Notes under the pieces: model-generated
Told to the model about the DNA's origin: nothing
The model's input: only the letters and a program-made list of their open reading frames with translations
The model's database searches: none
Origin: a bacterium
GTDB taxonomy: Bacteria; Joyebacterota; Joyebacteria; Joyebacterales; Joyebacteraceae
NCBI GenBank assembly: GCA_025774935.1
Contig: JALGZK010000009.1
Span: 30,401 to 94,400, forward strand
Direction of reading: 5' to 3'
Length of the DNA: 64,000 nucleotides
Shown here: positions 53,415-62,386 of the stretch, in pieces
How positions within the stretch are numbered: the first letter of the stretch is position 1
Layout of the letters: every line of letters starts with the position of its first letter
Program-made: the position numbers and the translations under genes

Positions 53415-55916
53415 ATGCATCGTGCCGCGACATCACTGACGATCGTGCTCCTCACGGGGGTATTCGCCCTCGGAGCGTGGGCCGCCGGACCCGACAACAG
53501 CGTCGAGTGGAACGGCGTGTCGCACTTCCCGTCGCTCGACCGAAGGCCGCTCTGTCCCCTGGACGGCGAGTCGTTCGAGGTCCGGTTCCAGACCTACTCG
53601 AACGACATCACGTCCGCGCGCCTGCACGCGGACGACGGGAGCACGACGTGGGTCACCGCCCTCCTCACCGACGCGCGAGGGCCGTACGACGTCTGGACGG
53701 CGGACGTTCCGGCGACTGCCTCCTCGACGCTCTCGTACTACCTCGAGATCACCGACGGCACGGACACCGACTACCTGAGTCGGACCGGGATGTCGTCGGG
53801 CGTGCCCGCGGACGGCGGCTTCGAGATCGACTACGACACGCTCGAGCACGCACCGATCGGCGCAACGCCGCATCCTGATGGCGGGACAGTCTTCAAGGTC
53901 TGGTCGCCTGACCGGACCGCGTGCCACGTGCGCGGGCAGTTCAACGGGTGGAGCACGAGCGATCCGATGGACAAGGTCGGCGAGCACTTCATCCTGTACG
54001 TCCCGAACGCGTCCCCCGGGCAGGAGTACAAGTTCTACTTCCAGAACACCCACTGGGTCACCGACGCGCGCGGCAAGGCGCTCCTTGCCGGCGACAACTA
54101 CAACGCGGTCATCCAGGATCCCTTCGCGTACGTCTGGCAGGTGGGCGACTTCGACGCTCCCGAACTCGGTGAGATGGTGATCTATCAGCTGCACGTCGGG
54201 ACGTTCGCGGGACGGAACGACCCCCACGGCTCGACTCCGTTCCCGTCGCGCTACGTCGACGTCGGCGATCGGGCGCAGCACCTCGCCGACCTCGGCGTGA
54301 ACGCCGTCATGCTGAACCCGATCAACGAGTTCCCCGGCGACTACTCCGCGGGCTACAACCCGGTCTCGCAGTGGGCGCCCGAGGGGAAGTACGGCACGCC
54401 CGACGATCTCAAGTGGATGATCGACCAGCTCCACGCGCACGGCATCGCGGTCCTCCTCGACATCGTCTGGAATCATTTCTCGTTCACCGACAACTTCATG
54501 TGGTTCTACGACGGGACGCAGATCTACTTCGACGATCCCGCCGTCGAGACCCCGTGGGGGAGCCAGGCGGACTTCGACCGGGCGGCGGTGCGCGGTTATT
54601 TCGCCGACAGCGCCCACTACTGGCTCGAGGAACTCAGGTTCGACGGCTTCCGGATGGACGCGACGAGCTACATGAACATCGCCCCGCAGGAGGCATCGGG
54701 CTGGAGCCTGATGCAGCGCCTGAACGACGAGGTCGACAACCGCTCGGTCGACAAGCCGATGATCGCTGAACAGCTGCCCGACAACTCGTGGGTCACGCGT
54801 CCGACCTCGCTCGGGGGCGCAGGGTTCGACTCGCAGTACCACGACAACTTCACCGACCGCCTCCGCGAGGTCGTCTACGGCGCCGCCTTCGGCTCGGCCG
54901 ACATGTGGAAGATCCAGAACATCGTGAACGGCAGCGGGACGTATCTCGAGAACAGGTACGCCACGAACTACCTCGAGCTCCACGACGAGGCGTGGCCCTC
55001 GAGCGGCGGACAGCGGATCGTGAAGACGATCGACACCACGTTCCCGCACGACGACATCTTCGCGAAGGGGCGCTCGAAGCTCGCGCAGGGCGTCGTCATG
55101 GGAGCGCCCGGAGTGCCCGCGATGCTCCAGGGCACCGAGTGGCTCGAGGATTCCGACTTCGGGACCGATCCCGCGAACCGCATCGACTGGTCGAAGAAGA
55201 CGACTTACGCGGGTATCTTCGAGTACTACCGCGATCTCATCACCCTCCGGCGTCTGAGCCCGGCTCTCAGGGCCGACGCTGGCCACCAGGTCTTCCACGT
55301 GAACGAGAGCGGGGACGTCATCGCGTGGCAGCGCTACGACGACTCGGGGAACGTCCTCGTCGTGATAGCGAGCTTCTGGAACGGCAACTACGGGAGCTAT
55401 CGGATCGGTCTCCCGCAGGGCGGCAACTGGTTCGAGGTCCTGAACAGCCAGGCGAGCGAATACGAGGGCAACGGCCTCACGAACCCCGGCACGATCGTGC
55501 CCGACGCGATCCCACAGGACGGGTTCGTGCAGTCGGCGGAGATCACGATTCCGCAGATGGGGTTCATCGTGCTGTCGTGGGGCGAGTCGACGTCGGTGCC
55601 GGGCGGGTCCGAAGACCCGACCGAGGTCGGGGAGGGGCGCCGTCTCAGGGCGTTCCCCAACCCGCTCCGTCCGGGAATCGGGCGGACGACGATCGAGTTC
55701 TCGCTTCCCTCTGAAGAGCGGGTCAGCATCGCGGTCTACGACGTCACCGGCAGAAAGGTGCGCGTGCTCCTCGACGGGACGCTCCCGGCCGGCGTGCACG
55801 AGAGCGCGTGGGACGGGACGGACGGGCGCGGGCGGCCGCTCGCGTCGGGCGTCTACTTCCTCCGCCTCGCGTCGGGCGCCGACGCGAAGTCGGCCAAGCT
55901 CGTGCTCATGAGATAG
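53415..55916 (+). CDS. Secreted GH13 alpha-glucan-active enzyme with FlgD-like C-terminal module
   Basis: An 833-residue exported protein. Signal peptide 1-23; N-terminal beta domains including a CBM48-like module (GGTVFKVWSPDRTACHVRGQFNGW); then a (beta/alpha)8 GH13 domain with VIYQLHVGTF, GVNAVMLNPINEF, VLLDIVWNH, nucleophile Asp415 in FDGFRMDAT, acid/base Glu452 in MIAEQLPD, and LELHDE with the transition-state Asp. The CBM48 plus this layout resembles branching enzymes or maltooligosyl-trehalose hydrolases, but surface location argues for starch or glycogen breakdown. The end module has FPNPLRPGIGRTTIEFSLP, WDGTDGRGRPLASGVYFLRL and LVLMR. GGAGAG precedes the ATG. A strong terminator follows. 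Confidence 0.92.
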   Translation: MHRAATSLTIVLLTGVFALGAWAAGPDNSVEWNGVSHFPSLDRRPLCPLDGESFEVRFQTYSNDITSARLHADDGSTTWVTALLTDARGPYDVWTADVPATASSTLSYYLEITDGTDTDYLSRTGMSSGVPADGGFEIDYDTLEHAPIGATPHPDGGTVFKVWSPDRTACHVRGQFNGWSTSDPMDKVGEHFILYVPNASPGQEYKFYFQNTHWVTDARGKALLAGDNYNAVIQDPFAYVWQVGDFDAPELGEMVIYQLHVGTFAGRNDPHGSTPFPSRYVDVGDRAQHLADLGVNAVMLNPINEFPGDYSAGYNPVSQWAPEGKYGTPDDLKWMIDQLHAHGIAVLLDIVWNHFSFTDNFMWFYDGTQIYFDDPAVETPWGSQADFDRAAVRGYFADSAHYWLEELRFDGFRMDATSYMNIAPQEASGWSLMQRLNDEVDNRSVDKPMIAEQLPDNSWVTRPTSLGGAGFDSQYHDNFTDRLREVVYGAAFGSADMWKIQNIVNGSGTYLENRYATNYLELHDEAWPSSGGQRIVKTIDTTFPHDDIFAKGRSKLAQGVVMGAPGVPAMLQGTEWLEDSDFGTDPANRIDWSKKTTYAGIFEYYRDLITLRRLSPALRADAGHQVFHVNESGDVIAWQRYDDSGNVLVVIASFWNGNYGSYRIGLPQGGNWFEVLNSQASEYEGNGLTNPGTIVPDAIPQDGFVQSAEITIPQMGFIVLSWGESTSVPGGSEDPTEVGEGRRLRAFPNPLRPGIGRTTIEFSLPSEERVSIAVYDVTGRKVRVLLDGTLPAGVHESAWDGTDGRGRPLASGVYFLRLASGADAKSAKLVLMR

Positions 55917-55952
55917 AGGACGAGACGGGCGCACACGTCATCCCGCAGTTCC

Positions 55953-55985
55953 GAAGGCCCCGCCAGCAGGCGGGGCCTTCTTCAC
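55953..55985. terminator. Terminator after the GH13 gene
   Basis: A perfect 12-bp stem GAAGGCCCCGCC / GGCGGGGCCTTC around AGCA, followed by TTC; also usable by the convergent minus-strand gene. Confidence 0.85.
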
Positions 55986-56012
55986 GTTGCGGCCCGCTCC
56001 TCCGGGGGAACG

Positions 56013-56864
56013 TCAGCCTCCGGCGCGACCGCACGTCCCGCCCTCCCGGAGCTCGCGCGCCATCACCTCGCCGAGCGGCGCGAAGGAGAAGTCCGAGAGG
56101 AGCTGCTCGAGCTTCGCGCGCGAGGAGCTCAGGTTCCAGTAGTGCGTCAGATGCGGCCTCCATTCGAAGGCGATGCGCGGGTGTTCGGGATCGAGCTCCC
56201 ACGGATGGATGTAGAAGACCGTCGGAAGACCGGCGCGCTCCAGGCGCGTCATGTGGGCACGCGTGACGCAGTAGGGGTAGACCCGGAAGTAGGCGCCTCC
56301 CGTGGCGGGCAGGCTGCGGCCGGCGTAGTCGACGACGGGAAGCGGGAACTCGAAGATCGGGCCCGGGCCCGTCGGCACGAGACGGGGCCTCGGCTCGAAG
56401 CCGGGGATGCCGTACCTCCAGTTCCTGACCGGGAAGACGCTCGAATCGCACCGGAACCCGAGCTGCACGAGCTCCCTCAGGGCCCAGATCGACTGCCCGG
56501 TGATCGAGAAGTATGCGGCGCGGTAGGAGGTGACCGGTCTCCCGGAGATCCCCTCGAGGAGCACCCTCGCGTCGAGGGTCTCGCACCGAAACCGTTCGGG
56601 ACCCATCGCGTAGAGCAGATCGTGCGACCAGCCGTGGCAGCCGATCTCGTGTCCGAGGTTCACGAGCTCCCTGAGGAGCTGCGGATACTCGAGGGCGACA
56701 GGCCCGAGGAAAAAGAAGGTCCCCCTGAGGGACCTGTCTTCGAGCATCCGGAGCAGGACTTTCATTCCTCTGCGCAGGCGGCGCTCGGCGCTGCGTCTGG
56801 TCTCGCCGGGGATCGGGATCCCGTGGAACCAGTCCTCGACGTCGACGGTGAAGGCGTTCAGCAT
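56013..56864 (-). CDS. Polysaccharide deacetylase, XrtA-associated (DUF3473) type
   Basis: A 283-residue protein of carbohydrate esterase family 4. It starts at once with the signature FTVDVEDWFH (metal-binding and catalytic Asp), then RGTFFFLGPVA, HEIGCHGWSHDLLY (metal His pair), YRAAYFSI, and a C-terminal YIHPWELDPEHPR. The last ~100 residues fit the DUF3473 extension found in deacetylases of exosortase (PEP-CTERM/EpsH) polysaccharide loci. No exosortase or glycosyltransferase is nearby. There is no signal peptide, as is normal in this group. GGGAGGG precedes the ATG at 56864. Confidence 0.92.
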   Translation of the reverse strand: MLNAFTVDVEDWFHGIPIPGETRRSAERRLRRGMKVLLRMLEDRSLRGTFFFLGPVALEYPQLLRELVNLGHEIGCHGWSHDLLYAMGPERFRCETLDARVLLEGISGRPVTSYRAAYFSITGQSIWALRELVQLGFRCDSSVFPVRNWRYGIPGFEPRPRLVPTGPGPIFEFPLPVVDYAGRSLPATGGAYFRVYPYCVTRAHMTRLERAGLPTVFYIHPWELDPEHPRIAFEWRPHLTHYWNLSSSRAKLEQLLSDFSFAPLGEVMARELREGGTCGRAGG

Positions 56865-57237
56865 CGCACCCTCCCGGAGCCCTGTCGGCTCCACACACGG
56901 GAGGACGATGCCTCGTGACGCGCTTGTCCGGCGGCTCTGGGGGTGGCGCCTTAGCTGTGAGGCTTGTCGGTGTCCCGGGACCGGCCTCGGGCAGGTCGGC
57001 CGCTGTGGGGCAGCGGGGGTGGGCGGGTCGCGAACGGGGATGTGACCCACAAGACAAGACACCGGAAGCGGGCCGGGTATTCAAGCGCGGTCTGGCGGAT
57101 GGCTCGCTCTTCGAGGAGGCAGGCCCGGGTGGATCCCCGCGCGCCGCGCTTCGGTGTTTGCGGAGCGGCGGCGTTCGCTGTACTCTTCCCGGGTCAACAG
57201 TCACGCCGTGAGTCAGCCCCTCGAGGTGGAGGTTCTC
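56865..57237. other. Divergent intergenic region
   Basis: Between the deacetylase (minus) and the DUF418 gene (plus). I see no clear promoter, terminator or RNA in these 373 GC-rich bases. Confidence 0.4.
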
Positions 57238-58533
57238 GTGCCCTACGAAGACGAACCGTCGGCCGCCAGCACCGACGCGCCCGAGGCGCCGGTCGCGCCC
57301 GACGCGCGCACAGCACAAGCGGCGGCCGCCCCCGTCACCGGATCCGAGCGCATCGTCTCGCTCGACGTCCTGCGGGGCGTCGCGATCCTCGGCATCCTCG
57401 TCATGAACATCCAGAGCTTCTCCATGATAGAGGCCGCCTACCTCAACCCGACGGCGTACGGGGACCTCACGGGGATGAACCGACTGGTGTGGACGCTCAG
57501 CCACCTGTTCGCCGATCTCAAGTTCATCTCCATCTTCTCGATGCTCTTCGGTGCCGGGATCGTGCTCTTCTCCACCCGCTTGGACGCTGGGGGGCGGAGC
57601 CCGGCTGGTCTGCACTACCGCCGCGTGTTCTGGCTTCTCGTCATCGGGCTCGCGCACGGGTTCCTCCTGTGGTTCGGGGACATTCTTACGGCCTACGCAC
57701 TCATCGCGCTCGTCGCGTTCCTCTTCCGAAGGCTCAAGCCGGTTCCGCTCCTCGTCGTTGGTCTGATCGTCTTCACGGTCTCGTCTCTCCTCTACCTTCT
57801 CGGCGGAGTCTCGATGCAGTACGCGCCTCCCGAGGCGTGGGAGGGAGTCGCGGTCTTCTGGCAACCGGGCGCGGACTCGGTCGCCTCGGAGCTCGCGGCC
57901 TACCGCGGGTCGTGGGTCGAGCAGATGTCGCACCGTGTGCCGTCGATGATCGCGACCCTCACGATCGTCTTCTGGATGAACTTCGTGTGGCGGGTGGGCG
58001 GGCTCATGCTCGTGGGCATGGCGCTCTTCAAGTGGGGCGTCCTCTCCGCGGAGCGGTCGCGCCGCTTCTACGCGATCCTCGCGGCGGTCGGTCTCGTCGT
58101 CGGTGTTCCGCTCATCTGGCTCGGCGTGGCGCGCCGGTTCGCCGACGGCTGGACGATCCAGTACTCCTTCTTCGCAGGCGCGCAGTACAACTACTGGGGA
58201 AGTCTGTTCGTGGCCCTGGCGTTCGTCGGACTCGTCATGCTGTGGGCGAAGTCCGACGTGCTCGGCCGGCTCAGGGACTTCTTCGCCGCGGCGGGAAGGA
58301 TGGCGTTCACGAACTACATCATGCAGACCGTCATCTGCACCGCCGTCTTCTACGGACACGGATTCGGGCTCTTCGGGAGCGTCGAACGGACGGTACAGAT
58401 CCTCATCGTCTTCGCGGTGTGGGTCTTCCAGCTCTGGTTCTCGACGGTGTGGCTCGCGAGGTTCAGGTTCGGCCCGGTCGAGTGGCTCTGGCGTACGCTG
58501 ACCTACCTCAAGCCGCAGCCGATGCGCCGGTAG
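57238..58533 (+). CDS. DUF418 (YeiB-type) polytopic membrane protein
   Basis: A 431-residue inner-membrane protein. A ~40-residue Ala/Pro-rich soluble start is followed by the family opening RIVSLDVLRGVAILGILVMNIQSF and about ten membrane spans, with the C-terminal DUF418 signature (GRMAFTNYIMQTVIC ... FGLFGSV ... QLWFSTVWLARFRFGPVEWLWRTLTY). Members are thought to transport or modify small molecules; no function is established. The chosen start is GTG at 57238, with GGTGGAGG five bases upstream; GTG at 57208 is an alternative adding 10 residues. Confidence 0.9.
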   Translation: MPYEDEPSAASTDAPEAPVAPDARTAQAAAAPVTGSERIVSLDVLRGVAILGILVMNIQSFSMIEAAYLNPTAYGDLTGMNRLVWTLSHLFADLKFISIFSMLFGAGIVLFSTRLDAGGRSPAGLHYRRVFWLLVIGLAHGFLLWFGDILTAYALIALVAFLFRRLKPVPLLVVGLIVFTVSSLLYLLGGVSMQYAPPEAWEGVAVFWQPGADSVASELAAYRGSWVEQMSHRVPSMIATLTIVFWMNFVWRVGGLMLVGMALFKWGVLSAERSRRFYAILAAVGLVVGVPLIWLGVARRFADGWTIQYSFFAGAQYNYWGSLFVALAFVGLVMLWAKSDVLGRLRDFFAAAGRMAFTNYIMQTVICTAVFYGHGFGLFGSVERTVQILIVFAVWVFQLWFSTVWLARFRFGPVEWLWRTLTYLKPQPMRR

Positions 58534-58698
58534 CCGTTCCGCAGCGTCAGCTTCGTTTCATTGACCTCCGGGACGCGTCCCGGGCTCCAGACGACCTGCG
58601 TGCCCGACACCTCCCGCGAACCGCGCACCCCCCTTCTGAATCTAAACAGCTGACGTGTGACGGCGGGGGTGGTCCCCGCCTGGGAGGAGGAGGGGTAG

Positions 58699-60729
58699 AT
58701 GACTCGCCTACTGGCGGCCCTGGCCGCCTTTTTCGCAATCTTGAGCTTCGCGCTCCCGGACGGCGCCGCCCTCGCACAGGACGGCGTCGACGGTTTGCGG
58801 CTCCTCGGACGGAACGAGGATGAGTTCGCTCACCAGATGGACTTCCACGTGGCGGGCGACGTGGCGTACGCCTCGGTCGGGCTCGGGCTCGGGTTCCATG
58901 CGTACGACATCTCCGACCCGGACAACATCACGCGGGGAAGCACCGTGGGCCACGCGGCCTGGAGGTCGCACGTAGAGGGGAACCTGGCGTACAGCTTCGC
59001 TCACGACCTGGGAGTGCAGGTATTCGACGTCAGCGGCGGGGGTGCGGCGATCCTGGTGGACTCGTACAACCCGCCTGGGGTCGACACCTCCTACGAGGGC
59101 GGCGTTCCCGTCGGCGACCGCTTGTACGTCGCGGCGCATCAGAAGGGTATCGACATCCTCAATCTGAATCCCGCGGAGACGTTCGCTCCAATCGGCCGGA
59201 TCGTGCTCGAGGACAACGCGTGCTGGAACGTCGTCGAGTCGGGGGGCTACCTCTACGTAGCGAACGGTCGCTTCGGCCTCTCGGTCGTGCACCTCTCGGG
59301 GTCGGACACGGAGGTGGCCGCGCTCGATCTCCCGGGGCTCGCGAACGACGTCGAGGTGTCGGGTGACGTGGTGTTCCTGTCGCTCGCCGCTGAAGGCATA
59401 GCGTCCGTCGACGTGTCGGACCCCGTGAACCCCGTGCTCCTCGACATCGCGCCGACGCTCGGGAACGCGTTCAGCATGGGACTCGTCGGGGACGTCCTCG
59501 CGGTCGGCTCGTATCCATACCTCGAGCGCTTCGACGTGAGTGACCCCGTGAAGATCCAGCGCTCCGGCTGGGACGCGACGCTCGTCTACGCGATGGGCGC
59601 CGACGTCGGCGTTACCTCGAGCGGCGACACTGTCATCGTCGTCGCCGACTGGCGCGGAATGGGAGTCTACGCTCCGGAACATGACCCGGAAGGCGACATC
59701 GAAGTGTGGCCGGCGCGCCTCGACTTCGGAGCGGTGAACGCGGCCACGCGCGACAGCGCGGTGATCGTCAGGAACAACGGAGCGGGCTCGCTCACCGTCA
59801 GCTCGATCAACACCCCGGCCGGGATCACCGCAAGCACAGGCGGATTCACGCTGGGCCCCGGCGAGTCGCGGAGCGTGGTCGTGTCGGCGACCGGACCTGA
59901 CATGGTGAGGAGCACGATTGAGTACGTCTCGAACGACCCTGACGAACCGTCGACCATCCAGTTCGTGTACAAGAACAACACGACGTTCCCTCAGATGGGC
60001 TCGGTGGCCCCCGACTTCACACTCCTCGGGACCGACATGCAGATGCACTCGCTCTCGGACTTCCGCGGGAAGGTGGTCTACCTCGAGTTCGGAGCGAGTT
60101 GGTGACCCATCTGTCCGCTGCAGGCTGCAGCGACAGACGGTTCGATCCACGAGAGGTACAGCTCCGAGGACGTCGTCGTCATCGGGATAGCGAGGACGCT
60201 CTCGCAGCTCGAGGAGTTCAGGGACACCTACGGGGTGAGGTTCCTCGGTCTGGAGGACTCGGACTCGTCCGTCTATCTGGAGTACCGCGTCCCCGATCCC
60301 GAGGCGCCCTATCCCCAGGACTACGTCATCGACCAGGACGGCATCGTTCGGTACTGGTCGTGGGAGTACGACCCGCAGGAGGTCAAGCTGGTCATCGACA
60401 CGCTCCTCTCGAGCGCCGGGATCGGCAACTGGGATCCTGGTCAGGGCGGCACGGGGCTCAGGTTCGCGCCGCCGGCCCCGAATCCCTTCCGCGAGGAGAC
60501 CGACCTCCGGTACGTGCTGCCCGAGCGGGCGCGCGTGGAGATCAGGGTGTACGCGGTGAACGGGAGCCTCGTTCGGACGGTTCTCGACCGCAAGCAACCG
60601 GCGGGGGAGTACCTCACGCGGTGGGACGGCAGGGACGACGCGGGCACGGAGGTCGCGAGCGGGGTCTACTTCATCGAGCTCGAGGCCGGAGGCGTCCGCC
60701 AGTCCAGGAGGGCGGTTCTTCTTCGTTAG
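58699..60729 (+). CDS. Probable selenoprotein: exported LVIVD propeller + thioredoxin-like (UxxC) domain + FlgD-like C-terminal module
   Basis: Read as one 676-residue protein with in-frame TGA (60103-60105) decoded as selenocysteine 469. Residues 1-27 are a signal peptide; ~30-335 are LVIVD repeats (DISDPDNI, VDVSDPVNPVLL, ERFDVSDPVKI); ~335-430 a beta-sandwich (LDFGAVNAATRDSAVIVRNNG). Then a redoxin/TlpA domain: MGSVAPDFTLLGTD, LSDFRGKVVYLEFGASW, then TGA-P-I-C in the place of CxxC, VVVIGIARTLSQLEEF and YPQDYVIDQDG. The end module has PAPNPFREETDLRYVLP, WDGRDDAGTEVASGVYFI and AVLLR. The frame is unbroken except for this TGA, and a SECIS-like hairpin follows it. If TGA were a stop, the protein would end just before its active site. 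The ATG follows GGGAGGAGGAGGGG. It probably performs exported thiol-disulfide or peroxide chemistry. Confidence 0.85.
60103..60136 (+). promoter_or_regulatory. Sec codon TGA and bacterial SECIS-like hairpin
   Basis: Five bases after TGA, CTGTC-C-GCTGCA (60111-60122) pairs with TGCAGC-GACAG (60126-60136), leaving GGC as the loop and one bulged C at 60116. The loop GG (60123-60124) lies 17 bases after the TGA, within the spacing known for bacterial SECIS elements, and the bulge plus GG resembles the E. coli fdhF element. Confidence 0.8.
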
Positions 60730-60781
60730 AGCGTCGGCCGCGCTCGGCCGGCGATCGATTCGAGGGTGAGGGGGGGAGGAG

Positions 60782-62146
60782 ATGCGCACTATTGTCAGGA
60801 CCAGGACTCGGGGCACGAGCTCCGTCCTCATCGCAGCGGCAGCGGCGGTGTTGGCGGCTCTCGCGGTGCTCGCGATCTCGGCGGGTCCAGCGGGGGCAGG
60901 CACGTGGGTCGTTCACGCGGACGGTTCCGGAGACGCCCCGACCATCCAGGCGGCGGTCGACGCTTCCGCGGCGGGCGACACCGTGCTCGTGACGGCGGGC
61001 GTCTACACCGATGCGAGCCCGGACATCAGCGGCACGCCGACCGTGGTCGAGATGAAGTCCGGCGTCGCGCTCCGTTCTGTCGACGGGCCCGCTCTCACCG
61101 TGCTGGACGTGAGCGCCGAGGAGTTCGGACGTGGGATCGCGTGCAGGGGCTGCGACTCGAACACACTCGTCGAGGGCTTCACCCTGAAGGGCGGGGAGGC
61201 CTTCGCGGGCGCGGGCATCCTGGTAGAGGGCGGCGCGCCCGAGATCGCCGGAAACAAGTTCACCGCGAACCCGGGCGGCATGGGAGGCGGGCTGTACGTG
61301 ACCGCCGGGGCGACGTCCGATGTTCACGACAACCTGTTCGACGACAACGAGGCGTGCTGCGGGCCGGGGGGGGCGATCCTGATCGACGCCGGATCGGAGC
61401 CGCACGTCTTCGACAACGTCTTCGTCGGGAACCACGGGTTCGCGGGCGGCGCAGTGGCGGTCCAGAGCGCGGGCGGGCTCATCGAGCGGAACGAGTTCAC
61501 CGGAAACGGCGGGACCGACGGCGGAGCGCTCTCCCTGTGGTCGGCGACAGCCGATGTACGCGAGAACACGTTCGTCGGCAACACCGCGACGACGGGGGGC
61601 GGCGCCGTGCTGTTCAAGTTCGGAAGCACGGGACAGTTCCACGACAACCTCGTCGCCGGCAACGTCGCCGAGGGCAACGGCGGCGGCATCCTTGTGAGCG
61701 CGTCGTCACCCGAGATCTCGCGGAGCACGGTGGCCGGGAACTCGGCGGCCCAGGGCGGAGGGGTCTTCGTCGCGGGGTCCTCGGAGCCCGTCTTCGACCG
61801 GGTGATCGTGGCGATGAACACCGGCGCCGGGGGGATCGTCTGCGAGAGCACAGGCTCGCAGCCGAGCTTCAGCTGCACGAACGCGTTCGGGAACGAGGGC
61901 GGCGATTACGGGGGGCAGTGTGCGGATCCGACCGGTTCCGACGGCAACTTCTCGGAGGACCCCAAGTTCTGCAACGGGGAGGCGGGCGACTACGCGCTCT
62001 GCAGCACCTCTCCGTGCGCCCCGGGGGGCCATCCCGACGGCTGGGAGTGCGGCCTCATCGGGGCCGTCGAGGTCGACTGCACCTGCGAGCAGACCGCGAT
62101 CGAGGACGAGGCGACGTGGGGGGCGATCAAGGCGCTTTTTCGCTGA
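60782..62146 (+). CDS. Exported right-handed beta-helix protein with C-terminal WGAIKALFR tag
   Basis: A 454-residue protein with a signal peptide (about 1-40), a pectin-lyase-like opening strand (TWVVHADGSGDAPTIQAAVDASAAGD), and about ten coils with GGGLYV/GGAVAV-type turns and FxGNxA repeats. A Cys-rich segment follows (CESTGSQPSFSC ... CSTSPCAPGGHPDGWECGLIG ... CTCEQ), then the tag ATWGAIKALFR. It closely parallels the protein at 48623 in layout, including the SEDPxFC and PGGxPxCGxIG pieces near the end. GGGGGAGGAG precedes the ATG. It starts 52 bases after the selenoprotein stop and may share its transcript. Confidence 0.9.
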   Translation: MRTIVRTRTRGTSSVLIAAAAAVLAALAVLAISAGPAGAGTWVVHADGSGDAPTIQAAVDASAAGDTVLVTAGVYTDASPDISGTPTVVEMKSGVALRSVDGPALTVLDVSAEEFGRGIACRGCDSNTLVEGFTLKGGEAFAGAGILVEGGAPEIAGNKFTANPGGMGGGLYVTAGATSDVHDNLFDDNEACCGPGGAILIDAGSEPHVFDNVFVGNHGFAGGAVAVQSAGGLIERNEFTGNGGTDGGALSLWSATADVRENTFVGNTATTGGGAVLFKFGSTGQFHDNLVAGNVAEGNGGGILVSASSPEISRSTVAGNSAAQGGGVFVAGSSEPVFDRVIVAMNTGAGGIVCESTGSQPSFSCTNAFGNEGGDYGGQCADPTGSDGNFSEDPKFCNGEAGDYALCSTSPCAPGGHPDGWECGLIGAVEVDCTCEQTAIEDEATWGAIKALFR

Positions 62147-62264
62147 ACGGAGGCGATTTCGCTCGGGGCGGCACCGGACCTTCCGAAGTGACGTCCCGGG
62201 GCAGTCTCGCTCCCGGACCCCGTTCCGGGAGTACCTGCCTGAGCGCCGTCTGATGAAGAAGCGC

Positions 62265-62292
62265 TTGACTGGCGTTGTCACGCGGGTAAGAC
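62265..62292 (+). promoter_or_regulatory. Possible promoter of the radical SAM gene
   Basis: TTGACT (62265-62270), 16 bases, TAAGAC (62287-62292), about 95 bases before the start. A CTCCCGG/CCGGGAG hairpin without T tract lies at 62211-62231. Confidence 0.45.
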
Positions 62293-62386
62293 TTGAGATT
62301 CCATCCGGACATCTGTCCAATCGAACCCACCATCGGTTCCCTGGGGCACCTGCCCGGCTTCCACCGCTCACCTGTTGGGAGGCCGC

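Noticed and set aside
58636-58648. ATCTAAACAGCTG also found, inverted, near 24183 upstream of the cupredoxin gene
   Set aside because: By rough estimate, about a hundred shared 13-mers are expected by chance in 64 kb on both strands; no other shared context.
60103-60105. TGA read as a true stop, giving two separate genes (58699-60105 and 60235-60729)
   Set aside because: The second part has no ribosome site or natural start, begins inside a redoxin fold, and stays in the same frame. The TGA replaces the catalytic Cys and is followed by a SECIS-like hairpin.
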